Positions 1 to 10,035 of a stretch of 64,000 nucleotides of DNA are shown here, piece by piece (within the stretch, counting starts at the first letter, position 1; every line of letters starts with the position of its first letter). The position numbers and the translations under genes are program-made. The DNA comes from Pycnopodia helianthoides (Eukaryota; Echinodermata; Asteroidea; Forcipulatida; Asteriidae). A model generated the notes under the pieces. It had not been told where the DNA came from. It did no database searches and saw only the letters and a program-made list of their open reading frames with translations. The DNA lies in NCBI GenBank assembly GCA_032158295.1, contig CM063244.1:29452241-29516240 (forward strand), given 5' to 3'.

Positions 1-160
1 TTTACAAAGCAAACAACTCGATCTTAAACAAAATTTTAAAATAAACTGCGCTGATTCCCAATCCAGTGAACATATACAAGCCAATTGTAAATAACGATGA
101 CTTAGATACACTTTATTACACACAATAAACGAAATCTTTAATACACCAATGAGTTACTTA

Positions 161-775
161 CCCAGACTTAGAACAGCGCTGACTATACCCCATCCAATGA
201 GGGACAGTATACCAAACCCAATGTACTAACCCAGACTTAGAACAGCACTGACTATACCCCATCCAATGAGGGACAGGATACCAAACCCAATGTACTAACC
301 CAGACTTAGAACAGCGCTGACTATACCCCATCCAATGAGGGACAGTATACCAAACCCAATGTACTAACCCAGACTTAGAACAGCGCTGACTATACCCCAT
401 CCAATGAGGGACAGTATACCAAACCCAATGTACTAACCCAGACTTAGAACAGCGCTGACTAAACCCCATCCAATGAGGGACATGATACCAAACCCAATGT
501 ACTAACCCAGACTTAGAACAGCGCTGACTATACCCCATCCAATGAGGGACAGTATACCAAACCCAATGTACTAACCCAGACTTAGAACAGCGCCGACTAT
601 ACCCCATCCAATGAGGGACATGATACCAAACCCAATGTACTAACCCAGACTTAGAACAGCGCTGACTATACCCCATCCAATGAGGGACAGTATACCAAAC
701 CCAATGTACTAACCCAGACTTAGAACAGCGCCGACTATACCCCATCCAATGAGGGACAGGATACCGAGTCTCTGC
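161..775. repeat. 69-bp minisatellite, nine copies, over the ALG12 exon end
   Basis: CCCAGACTTA recurs at 161, 230, 299, 368, 437, 506, 575, 644 and 713, an exact 69-bp period. Units are nearly identical, differing at a few sites (for example GACAGTATACC, GACAGGATACC and GACATGATACC). Since 69 is a multiple of three, one minus-strand frame is open for 219 codons. In the ALG12 frame every internal copy ends in TAG. The unit is a copy of the exon's 3' end plus its splice donor. Confidence 0.97.
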
Positions 776-908
776 GATAATAGCTCCCCCAGTAGCATGA
801 GACCAAGGAGCAAGCATAGCTCAAAACGGAACGTAATGATTGCAAACGCAGACAGCAAGATGAAATCTCTATGGTTCTGTTGCATCCATGCACTGATTGC
901 CTTCAGAG
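714..908 (-). CDS. ALG12: ALG12 exon ending inside a 69-bp tandem array
   Basis: The acceptor is TTATCAG before 908. The exon encodes [20 protein letters not shown] and a further membrane segment, and ends in [14 protein letters not shown]. The in-frame donor nearest the exon body is CTGG|GTTAGT at 714/713. If it is skipped, the frame meets TAG at once. Eight more copies of this exon end follow to the left, the last with the stronger donor GTAAGT at 161-156. Which donor is used cannot be told from sequence. Confidence 0.85.
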
Positions 909-3456
909 CTGATAAGGAAAACACAGTGATTACAAAATTAGCGAGAAAAACAATTGTGGAATTTATAAACCTCACAAGTTTCGGGAACAGATCTGGGCCC
1001 AATTTCATAAAGCCTGTAAGCACCAAAAAATGCTAAGCACAGAAAAATATTGCTTACCAGAGACTGGCTACCAGCCAACATTCCATAAAGTTTACATTGT
1101 TGCGACTGGTACCCCACTCATTTTTTGCTTAGCAAAGAAATGTGTTAAGCACTATTTTCTGCTAAACAGCTTACGAAATGGGCCCTGGGATTACTGTTTG
1201 TGAGGACAATGATTGGGCTATTATAATAACCAAGCAATGGATTTTGGAGGATTTTGGATATGTGTGTATGATTAAAGGAACATTACAGAATTGGTAAGAA
1301 AAAAAACTTGTAAAATATACTTTTGATCACAGATTTAAACAAAACTTACACGGTCTAATGATCAGATGATAGTAGAAAACATCCCTTGAAATATTTCTGT
1401 CTGAAATGTCATATTTGATGAGAAACGAATAAACTAATTTTCCGATTGGAGTTTATCGCTCAGTGAGCGTTTTATTAATTTGTTGAATCTATATGATTTC
1501 ATGCAAATGTGTAATCGGTTTTTCACTATTTTCTCGTGACCCAGATGGCCGATCGATCTCAAACTTCTACAGGTTTGTCAGTTTATGTATATGCTGGATT
1601 ACACTGCCAGCAACTGTTTTGTTAGCAAAAACCAATTCTGTAATGTTCCTTTAATTTTTACTCACCGATAGCCAAGGCAAAGATGTTAGGTAGAGGTCTT
1701 GTCACATAAAACATGAAGTGAAACTGTGACAGCGTTATTAAAGCCAGGTAATTGGCCGTGTCCGATCCAAACATCCAGGACACCTGCTCACAGAAATCTC
1801 GAAAGGAATGTATGACCAGGAACCCAAGGCACACTCGCACTGGAAGTAAATACAAAACAAAAACATCTTACTCCAAGATGCCTCAAAATCTCCCGTACGC
1901 TGTACACACAATGGTATGGTAACCCATGCCACACTTTCCTGTCATTGTATTTGTATGTATGGTCGATCAGTGCCATAGACAGCCACTGCAGAACCTTATC
2001 TCTTCCATTGCAATTGAGCACAGCTGGCGGATTCTCCAGTTTACCATTCTCATTGAAGCACTTTGGGCATGGCTCTATTCTCTACATCAGCATGTGAGTG
2101 CCTTAAAATGACACTCGTCATAGTGAGGTATTGGTTGGTTGTCTCAAGAAATGCACTGATAGTAAGAGGGTTACAGTAAACCTTGAATAGCACTGTAGTA
2201 TAAGTCCACCCTAAGCAAGTGTTCCACACACACTCAGAAGACTACCTTACCTATGTACTGAGTCACCATGGATGAGGCACCCAGAGCAGAAGCAATAGCA
2301 ATGAAGGGTGACGCTAAACCAGAGACAACCAGAGGACCAATGAAGGTCCTTGGGACAACTCCTGGAAACTCAATGTGGTCATACTGAAACATGAAACAAT
2401 TCATCCATTTAATAATAATAATCATTGGTTCTTATAGCGCACATATCCTAGTAGCTAGATCAAGGAACTTTACAACATTATTATCCCTGTTCATCAGGCA
2501 TACTTTTAGACCATTCCTCTAACTTTCTCAACTACCTGGGGGAGCATACAACCCCAAGCTGCTTAAATTAGTGGTGAGGGGTTAATCCAACACAATACTG
2601 TCTCAGCCCTTGCAGGTTCCCATTTATACACTTGGGTTCAGAGAAGCAGTGTTGGTTAATTGTCTTGCTCAAGAAATCTGTGAGATTGACCCTGAGGGCC
2701 GAGTCACAAGAGGCAATTTACAGGCAACCAGTTCCAGGCAATCTCCAAGAAGAAAAGGCATTCGTATTTGAATGTTCACAAAGTTTTTTTGGGGATCGTA
2801 AGACATTCTTTGAAAAATGAATCATGCTCTACCAAAGAGGTCTAGTAGCATGCACTGCAGTTGGTTGTCTCCAAGTGTGACAAGGCCAATACGAGCCTTG
2901 CTGATTTGACACCAAATGACCTGATGCTCAAATGGCCAGAAACTCATGAACCAGTCATATTGTTCATGAAACCCAATAGTGCTTTATGACAACGATTATT
3001 ATTATGTTGGTTTATCTAAAAGAACATAAGGCCTGAGAGGCCAGACTGCAATCAATTATACTTAATTATAACATTTATATATAAAAGTACAACAAACTGT
3101 AAATATAATAACTCCTTTTTGTATCAATGCCTGCCCTGACTCCACAGGTGCAGGTTTGTCATCTTTACAGTTACAGTGGACAGAAACAAAGAAGCTCTTC
3201 CGAATCTTTGAACCTGTGTGCCATCCAAAAAAACCCAAGCTGAACAGCCCCCCCACAGGAAATGTGAGTGGGTCCAGCCCTATGTGAGTTAGCTGTGAAT
3301 AACCAGTTATGTACTTACTGCAGTAATGTTGCTCTTATGGTAGATGATATCATGCATAGCTTGAAGATTAAAACTCTCCTCTACTTTTGTATATGGGCAA
3401 ACGTATAGATGCATCATTGGTACTATCAGTAGAAACAGAGACAGTAGACCTCCCAT
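714..3456 (-). CDS. ALG12: ALG12 alpha-1,6-mannosyltransferase, 5' part (four exons)
   Basis: This is the N-terminal part of ALG12, the ER multi-pass GT-C enzyme (family GT22) that adds the eighth mannose, alpha-1,6-linked, from dolichyl-phosphate-mannose to the lipid-linked N-glycan precursor. Four exons (3456-3319, 2383-2251, 1839-1666, 908-714) join in phase to about 213 codons of an enzyme usually near 490 residues. The rest lies beyond position 1. Recognisable blocks are [11 protein letters not shown] with its acidic pair in the first lumenal loop, [31 protein letters not shown] and [10 protein letters not shown]. The ATG at 3456 is followed directly by a hydrophobic segment, as in the human protein. 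Two exon-like segments further upstream (4925-5073 and 6991 rightwards) could be 5' UTR or an N-terminal extension. The gene lies head to head with CCDC51. Its leftmost visible exon ends in a 69-bp tandem array. The family call is firm; the 5' end is uncertain. Confidence 0.93.
995..1185. mobile_element. GGGCCC foldback element, copy 1
   Basis: It starts GGGCCCAATTTCATAAAGCC and ends with the inverted counterpart ACGAAATGGGCCC. Internal GCTTAGCA-type motifs are also inverted. It lies in an ALG12 intron. It is a non-coding MITE-like element. Confidence 0.75.
1272..1654 (+). mobile_element. TTAA-flanked MITE, type 1, copy 1
   Basis: It begins TTAAAGGAACATTACAGAAT and ends with the inverted counterpart ATTCTGTAATGTTCCTTTAA. 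It is about 380 bp and non-coding. TTAA at both ends may be a target duplication, which is known for piggyBac-like transposition; TA is also possible. Full-length relatives lie at 4454-4846, 10523-10917 and 26381-26763. Confidence 0.88.
1666..1839 (-). CDS. ALG12: ALG12 exon with [14 protein letters not shown]
   Basis: The acceptor is CTTCCAG before 1839 and the donor is ATCG|GTGAGT at 1666/1665. It encodes a membrane segment, then [20 protein letters not shown]. It joins both neighbours in phase 1. Confidence 0.93.
2251..2383 (-). CDS. ALG12: ALG12 exon [17 protein letters not shown]
   Basis: The acceptor is TTTCAG before 2383 and the donor is ATAG|GTAAGG at 2251/2250. The exon begins [17 protein letters not shown], nearly the same as the human block, and ends in phase 1. 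Confidence 0.93.
2402..2770 (+). repeat. Possible SINE-like dispersed repeat in an ALG12 intron
   Basis: It starts with AAT repeats and TTCTTATAGCGCACATATCC, and includes CTTGCTCAAGAAATCTGTGA. Both are typical of tRNA-derived marine invertebrate SINEs. It resembles, without closely matching, the elements near 17.4 kb and 55.9 kb. The borders are approximate. Confidence 0.45.
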
Positions 3457-3462
3457 ACTCTC
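3319..3462 (-). CDS. ALG12: ALG12 first certain coding exon
   Basis: The acceptor TGTAG lies at 3463-3467, the ATG at 3456-3454, and the donor GCA|GTAAGT at 3319/3318. It encodes 46 codons: a signal-anchor-like hydrophobic stretch, then [19 protein letters not shown]. It ends in phase 0. Confidence 0.9.
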
Positions 3463-3533
3463 CTACAGTTCAAAAATAAGCAAGTAGCCATTTTTGTATT
3501 ACAAAGACAATACAATTTATAAACATAACATAA

Positions 3534-3775
3534 GGGCCCAATTTCATAGAGCTGCTAAGCACAAAAATTTGCTTAGCATGAAATCTCTTCCTTGATAAAA
3601 ACAGGGTTACCAACCAAATTTCCATGTGTTGCATATTGCTTGTTACTGGTATTCAGCTGTTGTTTGCTTATCCGGAAAATCACGTGGAAATTTGGTTGGT
3701 AATCCTGTTTTTATCAATGAAGAAATTTCATGCTAAGCAAATTGTTGTGCTTAGCAGCTCTATGAAATTGGGCCC
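3534..3775. mobile_element. GGGCCC foldback element, copy 2 (long hairpin)
   Basis: The arms GGGCCCAATTTCATAGAGCT and AGCTCTATGAAATTGGGCCC are exact inverted repeats. Pairing continues inwards through GGTTACCAACCAAATTTCCA and its complement near 3690-3710, so almost the whole 240 bp can fold back. Confidence 0.88.
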
Positions 3776-3776
3776 T

Positions 3777-3962
3777 GGGTATTCAGGCTGGCTGGGTGGT
3801 TTCTTCCCTGCCTTTCACCTCTGTGACCCTAACACCAATCCGGAGCCTTGCATGTGGATTGGGTTTTCAGTCACTGCCTGATTGCATGGTTTTTCCTCCC
3901 ACATCTAAAACAAACATTTCTTCATCATCCTCTCTGTCTTCAGGCCAAGAGTTACATCGCGT
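3777..3962 (+). repeat. tRNA-derived SINE, family A, copy 1
   Basis: It shares GGTGGTTTCTTCCCTGCCTT, then CGGAGCC, TGCATGTGGATT and CCTGATTGC, with the copy at 25196-25400. It abuts the foldback element at 3775. The GGCTGGCTGGGTGG head resembles a tRNA A-box. Confidence 0.7.
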
Positions 3963-4284
3963 GGAGTGTTTTGTATTGCTGTGTATAACACATGGTGTGG
4001 TCTAGCGTGCAATGGTAAAAATGGATGGGACAAAAAATGCACTGTGAACAAGTACAAAATGGCACAATTAATTCGACCAAAATGCACGGTTTATGACTAA
4101 GGTCATGAAATGGTTTAATTAATGAGTGCTGGTGACCCGCAATCCTCCGATCAAATGAAAAGGATCTGCTTGGGTGTTACATAATGGATGATATTAAATG
4201 GTAGACAGTAGAAGGGTTAAGACTTGACCTTATTCCCAGCGTGCTCGGTGACAAGAGGCCAGTTCGAATCCTGTAATTTAAGCA

Positions 4285-4440
4285 AAGGTGGCCTAGTGGT
4301 AAGACATCTGCTCTAGAATAGCAATGGTAAGGGGTTCTAATCCCAGTAGTTTGCCTGTTGATTTATTTTTCTGCAGGACTTGGGAAAGCACTGAGTATAC
4401 ATTTTATGCAATAACATAGGCGTAGAGTAACAAATCAAAA
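4285..4440 (+). repeat. tRNA-derived SINE, family B, copy 1
   Basis: The head GTGGCCTAGTGGTAAGACAT (A-box) is followed by GGGGTTCTAATCCC (B-box), then a shared body TTTCTGCAGGACTTGGGAAA and CACTGAGTATAC. Relatives lie at 10285-10400, 28960-29095 and 29352-29620. Confidence 0.75.
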
Positions 4441-4453
4441 TAACTTCCATGGC

Positions 4454-4846
4454 TTAAAGGAACATTACAGAATTGGTAAGAAAAAAACTTGTAAAATATA
4501 CTTTGATCACAGATTTACATAAAACTTACACGGTCTAATGATGATGATAGTAGAAAACATCCCTTGAAATATTTCTGTCTGAAATGCCATATTTGATGAG
4601 AAATTAATAAACTAATTTTCTGATTGGAGTTTATCGCTCAGTGAGCGTTTTATTCATTTGTTGAATCTATATGATTTCATGCAAATGTGTAATCGGTTTT
4701 TCACTATTTTCCCCGTGACCCAGATGGCCGATCGATCTCAAACTTCTACAGGTTTGTCAGTTTATGTATATGGTAGATTACATAACGTGCTTACACTGCC
4801 AGCAACTGTTTTGTTAGCAAAAACCAATTCTGTAATGTTCCTTTAA
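4454..4846 (+). mobile_element. TTAA-flanked MITE, type 1, copy 2
   Basis: It has the same terminal inverted repeats and interior as the copy at 1272, and lies in the same orientation. It carries the core CACTATTTTC...GTGACCCAGATGGCC and ACAGGTTTGTCAG. Confidence 0.88.
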
Positions 4847-4924
4847 ACATATCCCCTTACTGTCTTTCCGATGATAATAGAATTGTAATTAAATCTAATA
4901 AAATAGTCTTCATCGTTAACAAAC

Positions 4925-5073
4925 CTGACCAAAGACATCCTCTTCATCTAAGCTGGAGCTAAGATAACCACCTTTATCATCTGACCAAGAGACACGTTTC
5001 TTTTTCTTGTAACCATAGCAACAGGCTTTGCTGGTTGGGCATAGGCCTCAGATGTGTACACTTTCCTCCTTGC
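4925..5073 (-). other. Exon-like segment upstream of ALG12
   Basis: The segment has a usable acceptor (TTTAAAG before 5073) and a donor CAG|GTTTGT at 4925/4924. The frame that joins the ALG12 exon at 3462 in phase reads YKKKKRVSWSDD, then GGYLSSSLDEEDVFGQ. It contains a basic RVxF-like motif, but the segment's own start is closed by a TGA. Another frame is open at the 5' side and would follow the ATG-GCG exon at 6991. The two frames differ by one base around an A-rich run near 5005-5015. It could be 5' UTR, or an N-terminal extension interrupted by a one-base deletion or assembly error. Confidence 0.4.
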
Positions 5074-5289
5074 CTTTAAACATTAAATAAGAAACACACA
5101 AATTTTAGACTCTTTGAGATGGAGCCAGTCTACTATCAAGTTCATCAAGAGTTAAATTTTCATTAGGTCCTATTCAGGAAGTAGTGTGATTTGGGATAAT
5201 TTCTTTACAGTGGGCCAGACATACCAATCTTATCCAAGTCCAAATATTTTGAGTGTTGAGTTGCCACAGAGTGGAGGAAAGTGGAAGAT

Positions 5290-5760
5290 TCAAGAGGGGC
5301 TATGGCCGAGGGGTTGCGAACATCGATAAGAACACCGAACTCACTGGTGTTACTGATCAGCAGAGTGAAGGTTCGAGTCCCGGTTGTGACACGTGCATCC
5401 TTATAAGCAAGACACTTAACCATTATTGCTGCGTCCTTAACCATTATTGCTGCGTCCTTCGGATGGGATGTAAAGCTGAAGGGCCAGTGTGTTGTGTAAA
5501 GCACATAAAAGAACTCAGTGCACTCTTGTAAAGAGAAGGGGTTCGCCCCAGTGTTCCTGGTTTGATTGGCAGCATATTGGCCGATGCGCCATTGCGCCAC
5601 TGCACCTTGTAAACCATTACATGGTGCTATGTAAAGGAATAGGTCTCATACTTCAAAACGTAGCTCCACATACCTTGCTGGAAAAAATACTGAGTGCTTT
5701 GAGATGCCCATCGGGTGTGATAAAGCGCTATACATGTATATTAAGGATTCAGTATTATCC
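5290..5760 (+). repeat. tRNA-derived SINE, family C, near full length
   Basis: The head GGGGCTATGGCCGAGGGG and B-box GGTTCGAGTCCCGG are tRNA-like. The body contains GGATGGGATGTAAAGCTGAA and GAGAAGGGGTTCGCCCC. The tail contains GAGTGCTTTGAGATGCCCAT and AAAGCGCTATACATG. A 21-bp segment (TTAACCATTATTGCTGCGTC plus one base) is tandemly doubled at about 5417-5458. Reverse or partial relatives lie at 11740-11965 and 49995-50180. Confidence 0.8.
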
Positions 5761-5856
5761 CGAACTGGTCAAACAGGGGACGATACTTTTCTTGAAGCCT
5801 CTTTAAAAGTATTAATCTTTTTTGGTCAGTAGATACTTGTTGAGTTTTATGACATG

Positions 5857-6202
5857 TTAAAGGCCCTGTACACTATTAGTAAGATCGAAAAACACAATGT
5901 TCACAGATTCACACATAACTTACATGATTTAAAGTAAGTAATGGTAGAAAGGGTTCCTTAAAATATTTCTGCCTAAAATGCTATCGTTTCTGAGAAACGA
6001 GTAAAACAATAGTAATTATCGCGCGCGATAATTTGAAAAAACAGAAAACACATAAGATCTCTTTTCACTATTTTCTCGTGACCTCGATGACCAATTGAGC
6101 TCAAACTTTCACAGGTTTGTTTGGTCATGCATATGTTTTTAAAATCACACAAAATGTGGACACTGATTTTGAGCTGTTACCAAAAGTGTACAATACCTTT
6201 AA
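5857..6202 (+). mobile_element. TTAA-flanked MITE, type 2, copy 1
   Basis: Its ends are TTAAAGGCCCTGTACACT and AGTGTACAATACCTTTAA. The interior holds TTTTCACTATTTTCTCGTGA and CACAGGTTTGTTTGG, shared with the type 1 elements. A near-identical copy lies at 19120-19465. Confidence 0.88.
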
Positions 6203-6204
6203 GG

Positions 6205-6960
6205 TAAACTGATCAACTTTAAAAAAAAAAGTTGTCAAAGAGATTGCAACAGAAAACAGTGTGAATTCAAAAAGTGATCCAGAACTGGTCAAACGACTGT
6301 TACAGGTTCAGGGAGTTATCTGATTGCAGAGGATTGAGGACTGTGGCCCAAATAACGATTGCCTATCACTTGGCCACACATACCAATCTTATTCAACAAG
6401 TCCAAACATGTTGGTGTTTAGTGATAAACAAGGGAGGATAGTGGAGGATTGTAGTACCTTTGGGCAAGTGGGCTTAGCAAGGGAGTAAAGGTTAACAACA
6501 AAATTATTTTGAAGCTATATCAATTGTCTAATAAAAGTTTTTCACTCTTGGTATTTTCATTTTGTTTTGCTTTGTTTAGGCCAACAATATTTGTTGTTGT
6601 TTGTGTATGTTTTGTTGTTGTTTACACATGATGATGTTGTGTGACACAATGCAAAAACTACATCAGAAGGTTACAATCAACCATGGAGCTCGAGGTAGAA
6701 TGAATCAACCCCTCTAGAGCAACTATACACAAACATCAATGACAGTTGAAACACATACAAGTTACAAGTGGGGCTTGGACTGATGGACTGAGCGGAGAAC
6801 CCAGCTAGCCGTCAGGGATGCGGCCAGGGTCCCCTATCTAGCTAGCCGTCGCCAGTCGGGGGCGGGGGAGGCTGGGGCCGGCCCCAAGGGATAGTGATCC
6901 AGACCGCGGGGGAAGGGCTAATTACAATCATCGCACCAAAACAAAAACACCAACAAATAA
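6205..6960. other. Gene-free stretch with a GC-rich patch
   Basis: It is mostly AT-rich and featureless. A GC-rich patch at about 6780-6915 contains CCAGCTAGCCGTC twice-like segments and GGGGCCGGCCCCAAGG. I do not recognise it, and no supported coding sequence is visible. Confidence 0.4.
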
Positions 6961-6990
6961 TTCAAACACTTGAGGTAATAAATTACTCAC

Positions 6991-7100
6991 CGCCATTTCA
7001 GCAGGTTTTACCCACAAATTATATCAGCAGATCCTGTGTATGGGAACAGTTTAACGTCGTTCACTGACAACTCAAGAAAAACGCCCATCCACAACCACAG
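6991..7100 (-). other. Putative first exon of ALG12 transcript
   Basis: On the minus strand an ATG-GCG at 6996-6991 is followed immediately by a strong donor, GTGAGT. The right-hand (5') border is not defined and 7100 is only nominal. It sits about 0.7 kb from the divergent CCDC51 start, where a first exon would be expected. It is supported only by the donor and its position. Confidence 0.35.
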
Positions 7101-7731
7101 TTCACAACAACCAAAACACAAGGGGCAATAAATTAGTGAATTGTATTTGGAAAACAAAAGCTAAAGCATGCAGCTGCCCAGTTACAACCGACTTATGCAG
7201 TCCGATCTGCAACGCAGATAGGGCACAGTTGCAAAATGTCAGCTCTCGTATGGCAAATGACTAGAGAAAGAAAGGGTCATTTAGCCGAATGACTGCAGCT
7301 GGGCACAGGAGACGTGTGTGCAGCAATGCGATAATAATCTTTTTTCCATACACCAAGTACACATGTGTATTTTGTACTGGTGCCGGTACCGTCTTTCAAC
7401 GAGTTCATATAGAGTTTGCGGACCGTGGCTGGACACCAACTGTGATGATGAAACTTGCCTTCCTAACTGTTTAATGAACATGCATTTGATTGGATGAAGG
7501 TTGATTTTATTTACATTTTTATCCAATCACATACGGTCTTGTAAAATAGCTCAGTTGATAATTATGCACCTTGGTATTTAATAACCTCTGACCCAATGTC
7601 ATTCTCATTAGCTCTTATTTCAGTTCAGAAAAAAAACACGGCAAAGGTGTGGTATTTATTTACAGAAAATGTTAAATCCGTCACAAATCGCAATCATACT
7701 CAAGTGACAAGTATTCTTTCAGTTAGTAAAT
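7100..7731. promoter_or_regulatory. Probable bidirectional promoter of ALG12 and CCDC51
   Basis: This interval separates the putative ALG12 first exon from the CCDC51 start codon on the opposite strand. It contains CCAAT-type motifs (ATCCAATCACA near 7521-7531). There is no clear TATA box and no start-site evidence. The assignment rests on gene geometry. Confidence 0.45.
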
Positions 7732-8004
7732 ATGGCAAGGCAGTTCGACTTCAAGAAGCTCTTTTTTATGCGAGCTGTTCGAGCTGTTTCCACGTCTTCC
7801 GGTTATTCGTCAGTGGGGAACTCCGTCTCCGGAGCAGGTAAACCACCGCCGCCAGCAAGTGTTGTCGTCAAGACCGACCCACCACCGGCCGGAAGCTTAT
7901 TGAGTAAAATTAAAGGGGACGAGAGATTACATTCTTTGGTAAACTCTTATGAAGATATCGTGGGAATTGGAGAAGTCAAACGCGCCCAGGAAAAAGTCAC
8001 TCAG
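7732..8004 (+). CDS. CCDC51: CCDC51 exon 1
   Basis: The ATG at 7732 opens a basic, Ser-rich N terminus. The exon ends VKRAQEKVTQ at CAG|GTATGT (8004/8005), phase 0. A Pro-rich stretch (KPPPPASVVV) lies between the presequence and the coiled coil. Confidence 0.92.
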
Positions 8005-8998
8005 GTATGTCAGAATGGGAATGATTGAAAAATATATATTTTATAATATTAATATTAATACTATACTTTTTAGTTATAAACAAGTTTTTTATTGTTTTTA
8101 TTACATTAATCATGCGGTTCATTTTTATAGGTGAATTTGATCATGGTTTGATGGATCATATATAAATTGTAATAACCTAATAATGAGTGGTTGTTTTTTT
8201 GTCAGATTGAGAAATACTTCATGGAGGTCCGTGAAAACGTCAAGAAATCTTCACAAAAGTTGCACAATGTTCAAGCTGACCTAAGAGCAGTACGTGCCAA
8301 GCTTGACAGAACACCCCGCGATGACGCCAAATTCTTAGAATATGCCACTGAGGAACATCTAATGATCCAGAGAGAGAAGAAAATTGAAGAAGAGCACGAG
8401 GCAATTGAAGACATCGAGCGTAGTGCATTCGCCAAGCTGTCCGTTGCAGTCAGGGAAAGCCATGAGAAGCAAAGATCTCAAGAGGAGCGAACAAAATATT
8501 GGGGCATTATAGGATCTATTGTGGGAACGATTATAGGTTTATTAGGCTCTACGATGGTCAACCAAAGACGGATGCGTGAACTTAGGACAATGGTCAGTGA
8601 CCTTCAAAAGGACATTGGTCAGGACGGTCAGCTGCGAGATCTTCAAGGGTTTGTGGACAACATCAAGGGTGTTGTGGATGGTGCAGCAAAACAGGGTCAA
8701 AGTGTAACAATCGCCCTGGACAGTCTTGCCCAACAGCAGCAAGAGGCGTTGGACACACAGGACAAGAACATCACAAAGATGTTGAAACAACAGGAAGGGG
8801 TGCTCCTTCAGGAGCTTGAAGGGGTACGTCGATTTCGCTGCCATGGGGTCAGGAGATATGACCACACTGGAGGAGATGGTTAACAACGCGGAACAAAAAC
8901 TAGAATGGGAAATGAAATTGAGTACTTTATCAACTGTTGTGTTTATCTATGGTGCTTTTGCCCTTACCCTGCCTATACTTTATAGTATATTTAAATGA
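7732..8998 (+). CDS. CCDC51: CCDC51 / mitochondrial K-ATP pore subunit (two exons, one apparent frameshift)
   Basis: This is CCDC51, reported in mammals as the pore-forming MITOK subunit of the inner-membrane K-ATP channel, which pairs with ABCB8. Exon 1 is 7732-8004 (91 codons, basic presequence-like N terminus) and exon 2 starts at 8206. Family landmarks are a coiled coil, AVRESHEKQRSQEERTKYWG before the first membrane span (about residues 189-210), GSTMVNQRRMRELR, and a C-terminal span ending LTLPILYSIF. In the raw sequence the frame is lost at GGGG (8821-8824) and stops at 8883 (316 codons). Discounting one G, the frame runs to the stop at 8998, giving about 354 residues against 411 in human. 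The restored C terminus aligns well with the family, so an assembly error or recent polymorphism is likelier than a true truncation. An AATAAA at 9637-9642 is a possible polyadenylation signal. Confidence 0.93.
8206..8998 (+). CDS. CCDC51: CCDC51 exon 2 (terminal)
   Basis: The acceptor TTTTTTTGTCAG ends at 8205. The exon opens IEKYFMEVRENVKKSSQKLH and encodes the coiled coil and both membrane spans. The frame shifts at 8821-8824. Confidence 0.9.
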
Positions 8999-9640
8999 CA
9001 TTTTTGAATGAATGAATCATGTATTCTGTAGTGTACATAATGTCTGTTTTGCACCTTTTTGGTGAAATGCCTTGACTGTTCATGTATGCAATTTCTTAAA
9101 AACAGGCTGTTGTAATCATGTTTTCTGGTTACTTTTATGACATAAATCACAATTGAATACCACACAATTACTTCCCTGAGTTTCCTCATTATGTAAACAC
9201 TATTATTAAGATTGTACTTCTCACTGTGCTGAAAAGTCGTCCAAGTACTGTAATTTAGTACCTCAGTTTAATTACCACTTCATAATGACTGATGCACAAT
9301 CATTTCAATTTATCATAAGAATGTATCAATGATTATTCACAGTTCTGCACATCTATACATGTCATTTGTTTGGTGTGCCAAAAGTTCTAATCTGTGCTCT
9401 TAACTTCCAAACAAAATTCAACCACTTTTTGCCCCAAATACATCGCAGTTTGTTGTTTGGTTTGACCTGATTTTTGGTAGAATTGGTTCTACGTAGCTGA
9501 CTAGCTTTTTATTTGAGTATGGAGCCAAAGAGGTTTTGTCCTAGGCTTAATATCAAACTACATACATGTAATGCATTTTTATTTCTGTGTAAAAGAACAA
9601 TCAAAATAATTTGCTCCGACTGCAGCAGGTGACTTGAATA
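8999..9640 (+). other. Probable CCDC51 3' UTR
   Basis: This AT-rich, ORF-poor sequence follows the CCDC51 stop and reaches an AATAAA hexamer at 9637. No other structure is visible. Confidence 0.4.
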
Positions 9641-9915
9641 AAGGGATGGTGGTTGTCAGATTTCCCTTGAAATGGGCCAGTACCAGCAGCGGTCACTGGA
9701 ATGGTAAAAAGTCACTCAAATTCCTCATAAGTTTTCAAGAAAAAAATGTTTTAAACTTGAAAGCACTCGATAGACATGATAGAGCTCGAGGTGTGCTGAA
9801 TGCCACAAATGATCCACAAGGTGGCAGTGGCACTCTCGATTCTTGATTGTGTGTCCTCCATCTCTCACAGAAATGTAAAACATTAAAAATGGTCCAGAGC
9901 TCCAGTTCATAAAAC

Positions 9916-10035
9916 ATTAAGACTCATCTTAAGATGAGTTGAGAGTATCACTATAGTGATTTGTATTGTGACATCACAATGCGCTAAGCATTCAAGATTA
10001 ATACACATCTTAAGATCAATCTAAGCCTCACCAAA
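9916..10035. repeat. Foldback-like palindromic cluster
   Basis: It contains the perfect palindrome ACTCATCTTAAGATGAGT (9929-9946 region) and a second one, ATCACTATAGTGAT, followed by a degraded inverted arm ACATCTTAAGATCAATCTAA. It is probably a decayed inverted-repeat element. Confidence 0.5.

Noticed and set aside
158..817. 219-codon minus-strand ORF
   Set aside because: It is a by-product of the 69-bp array in a frame other than that of ALG12.
8824..8852. A 29-bp intron (GTACGT...CAG) in CCDC51 to restore the frame
   Set aside because: It is far below workable intron size, and the bases removed fit the protein family when one G is dropped instead.
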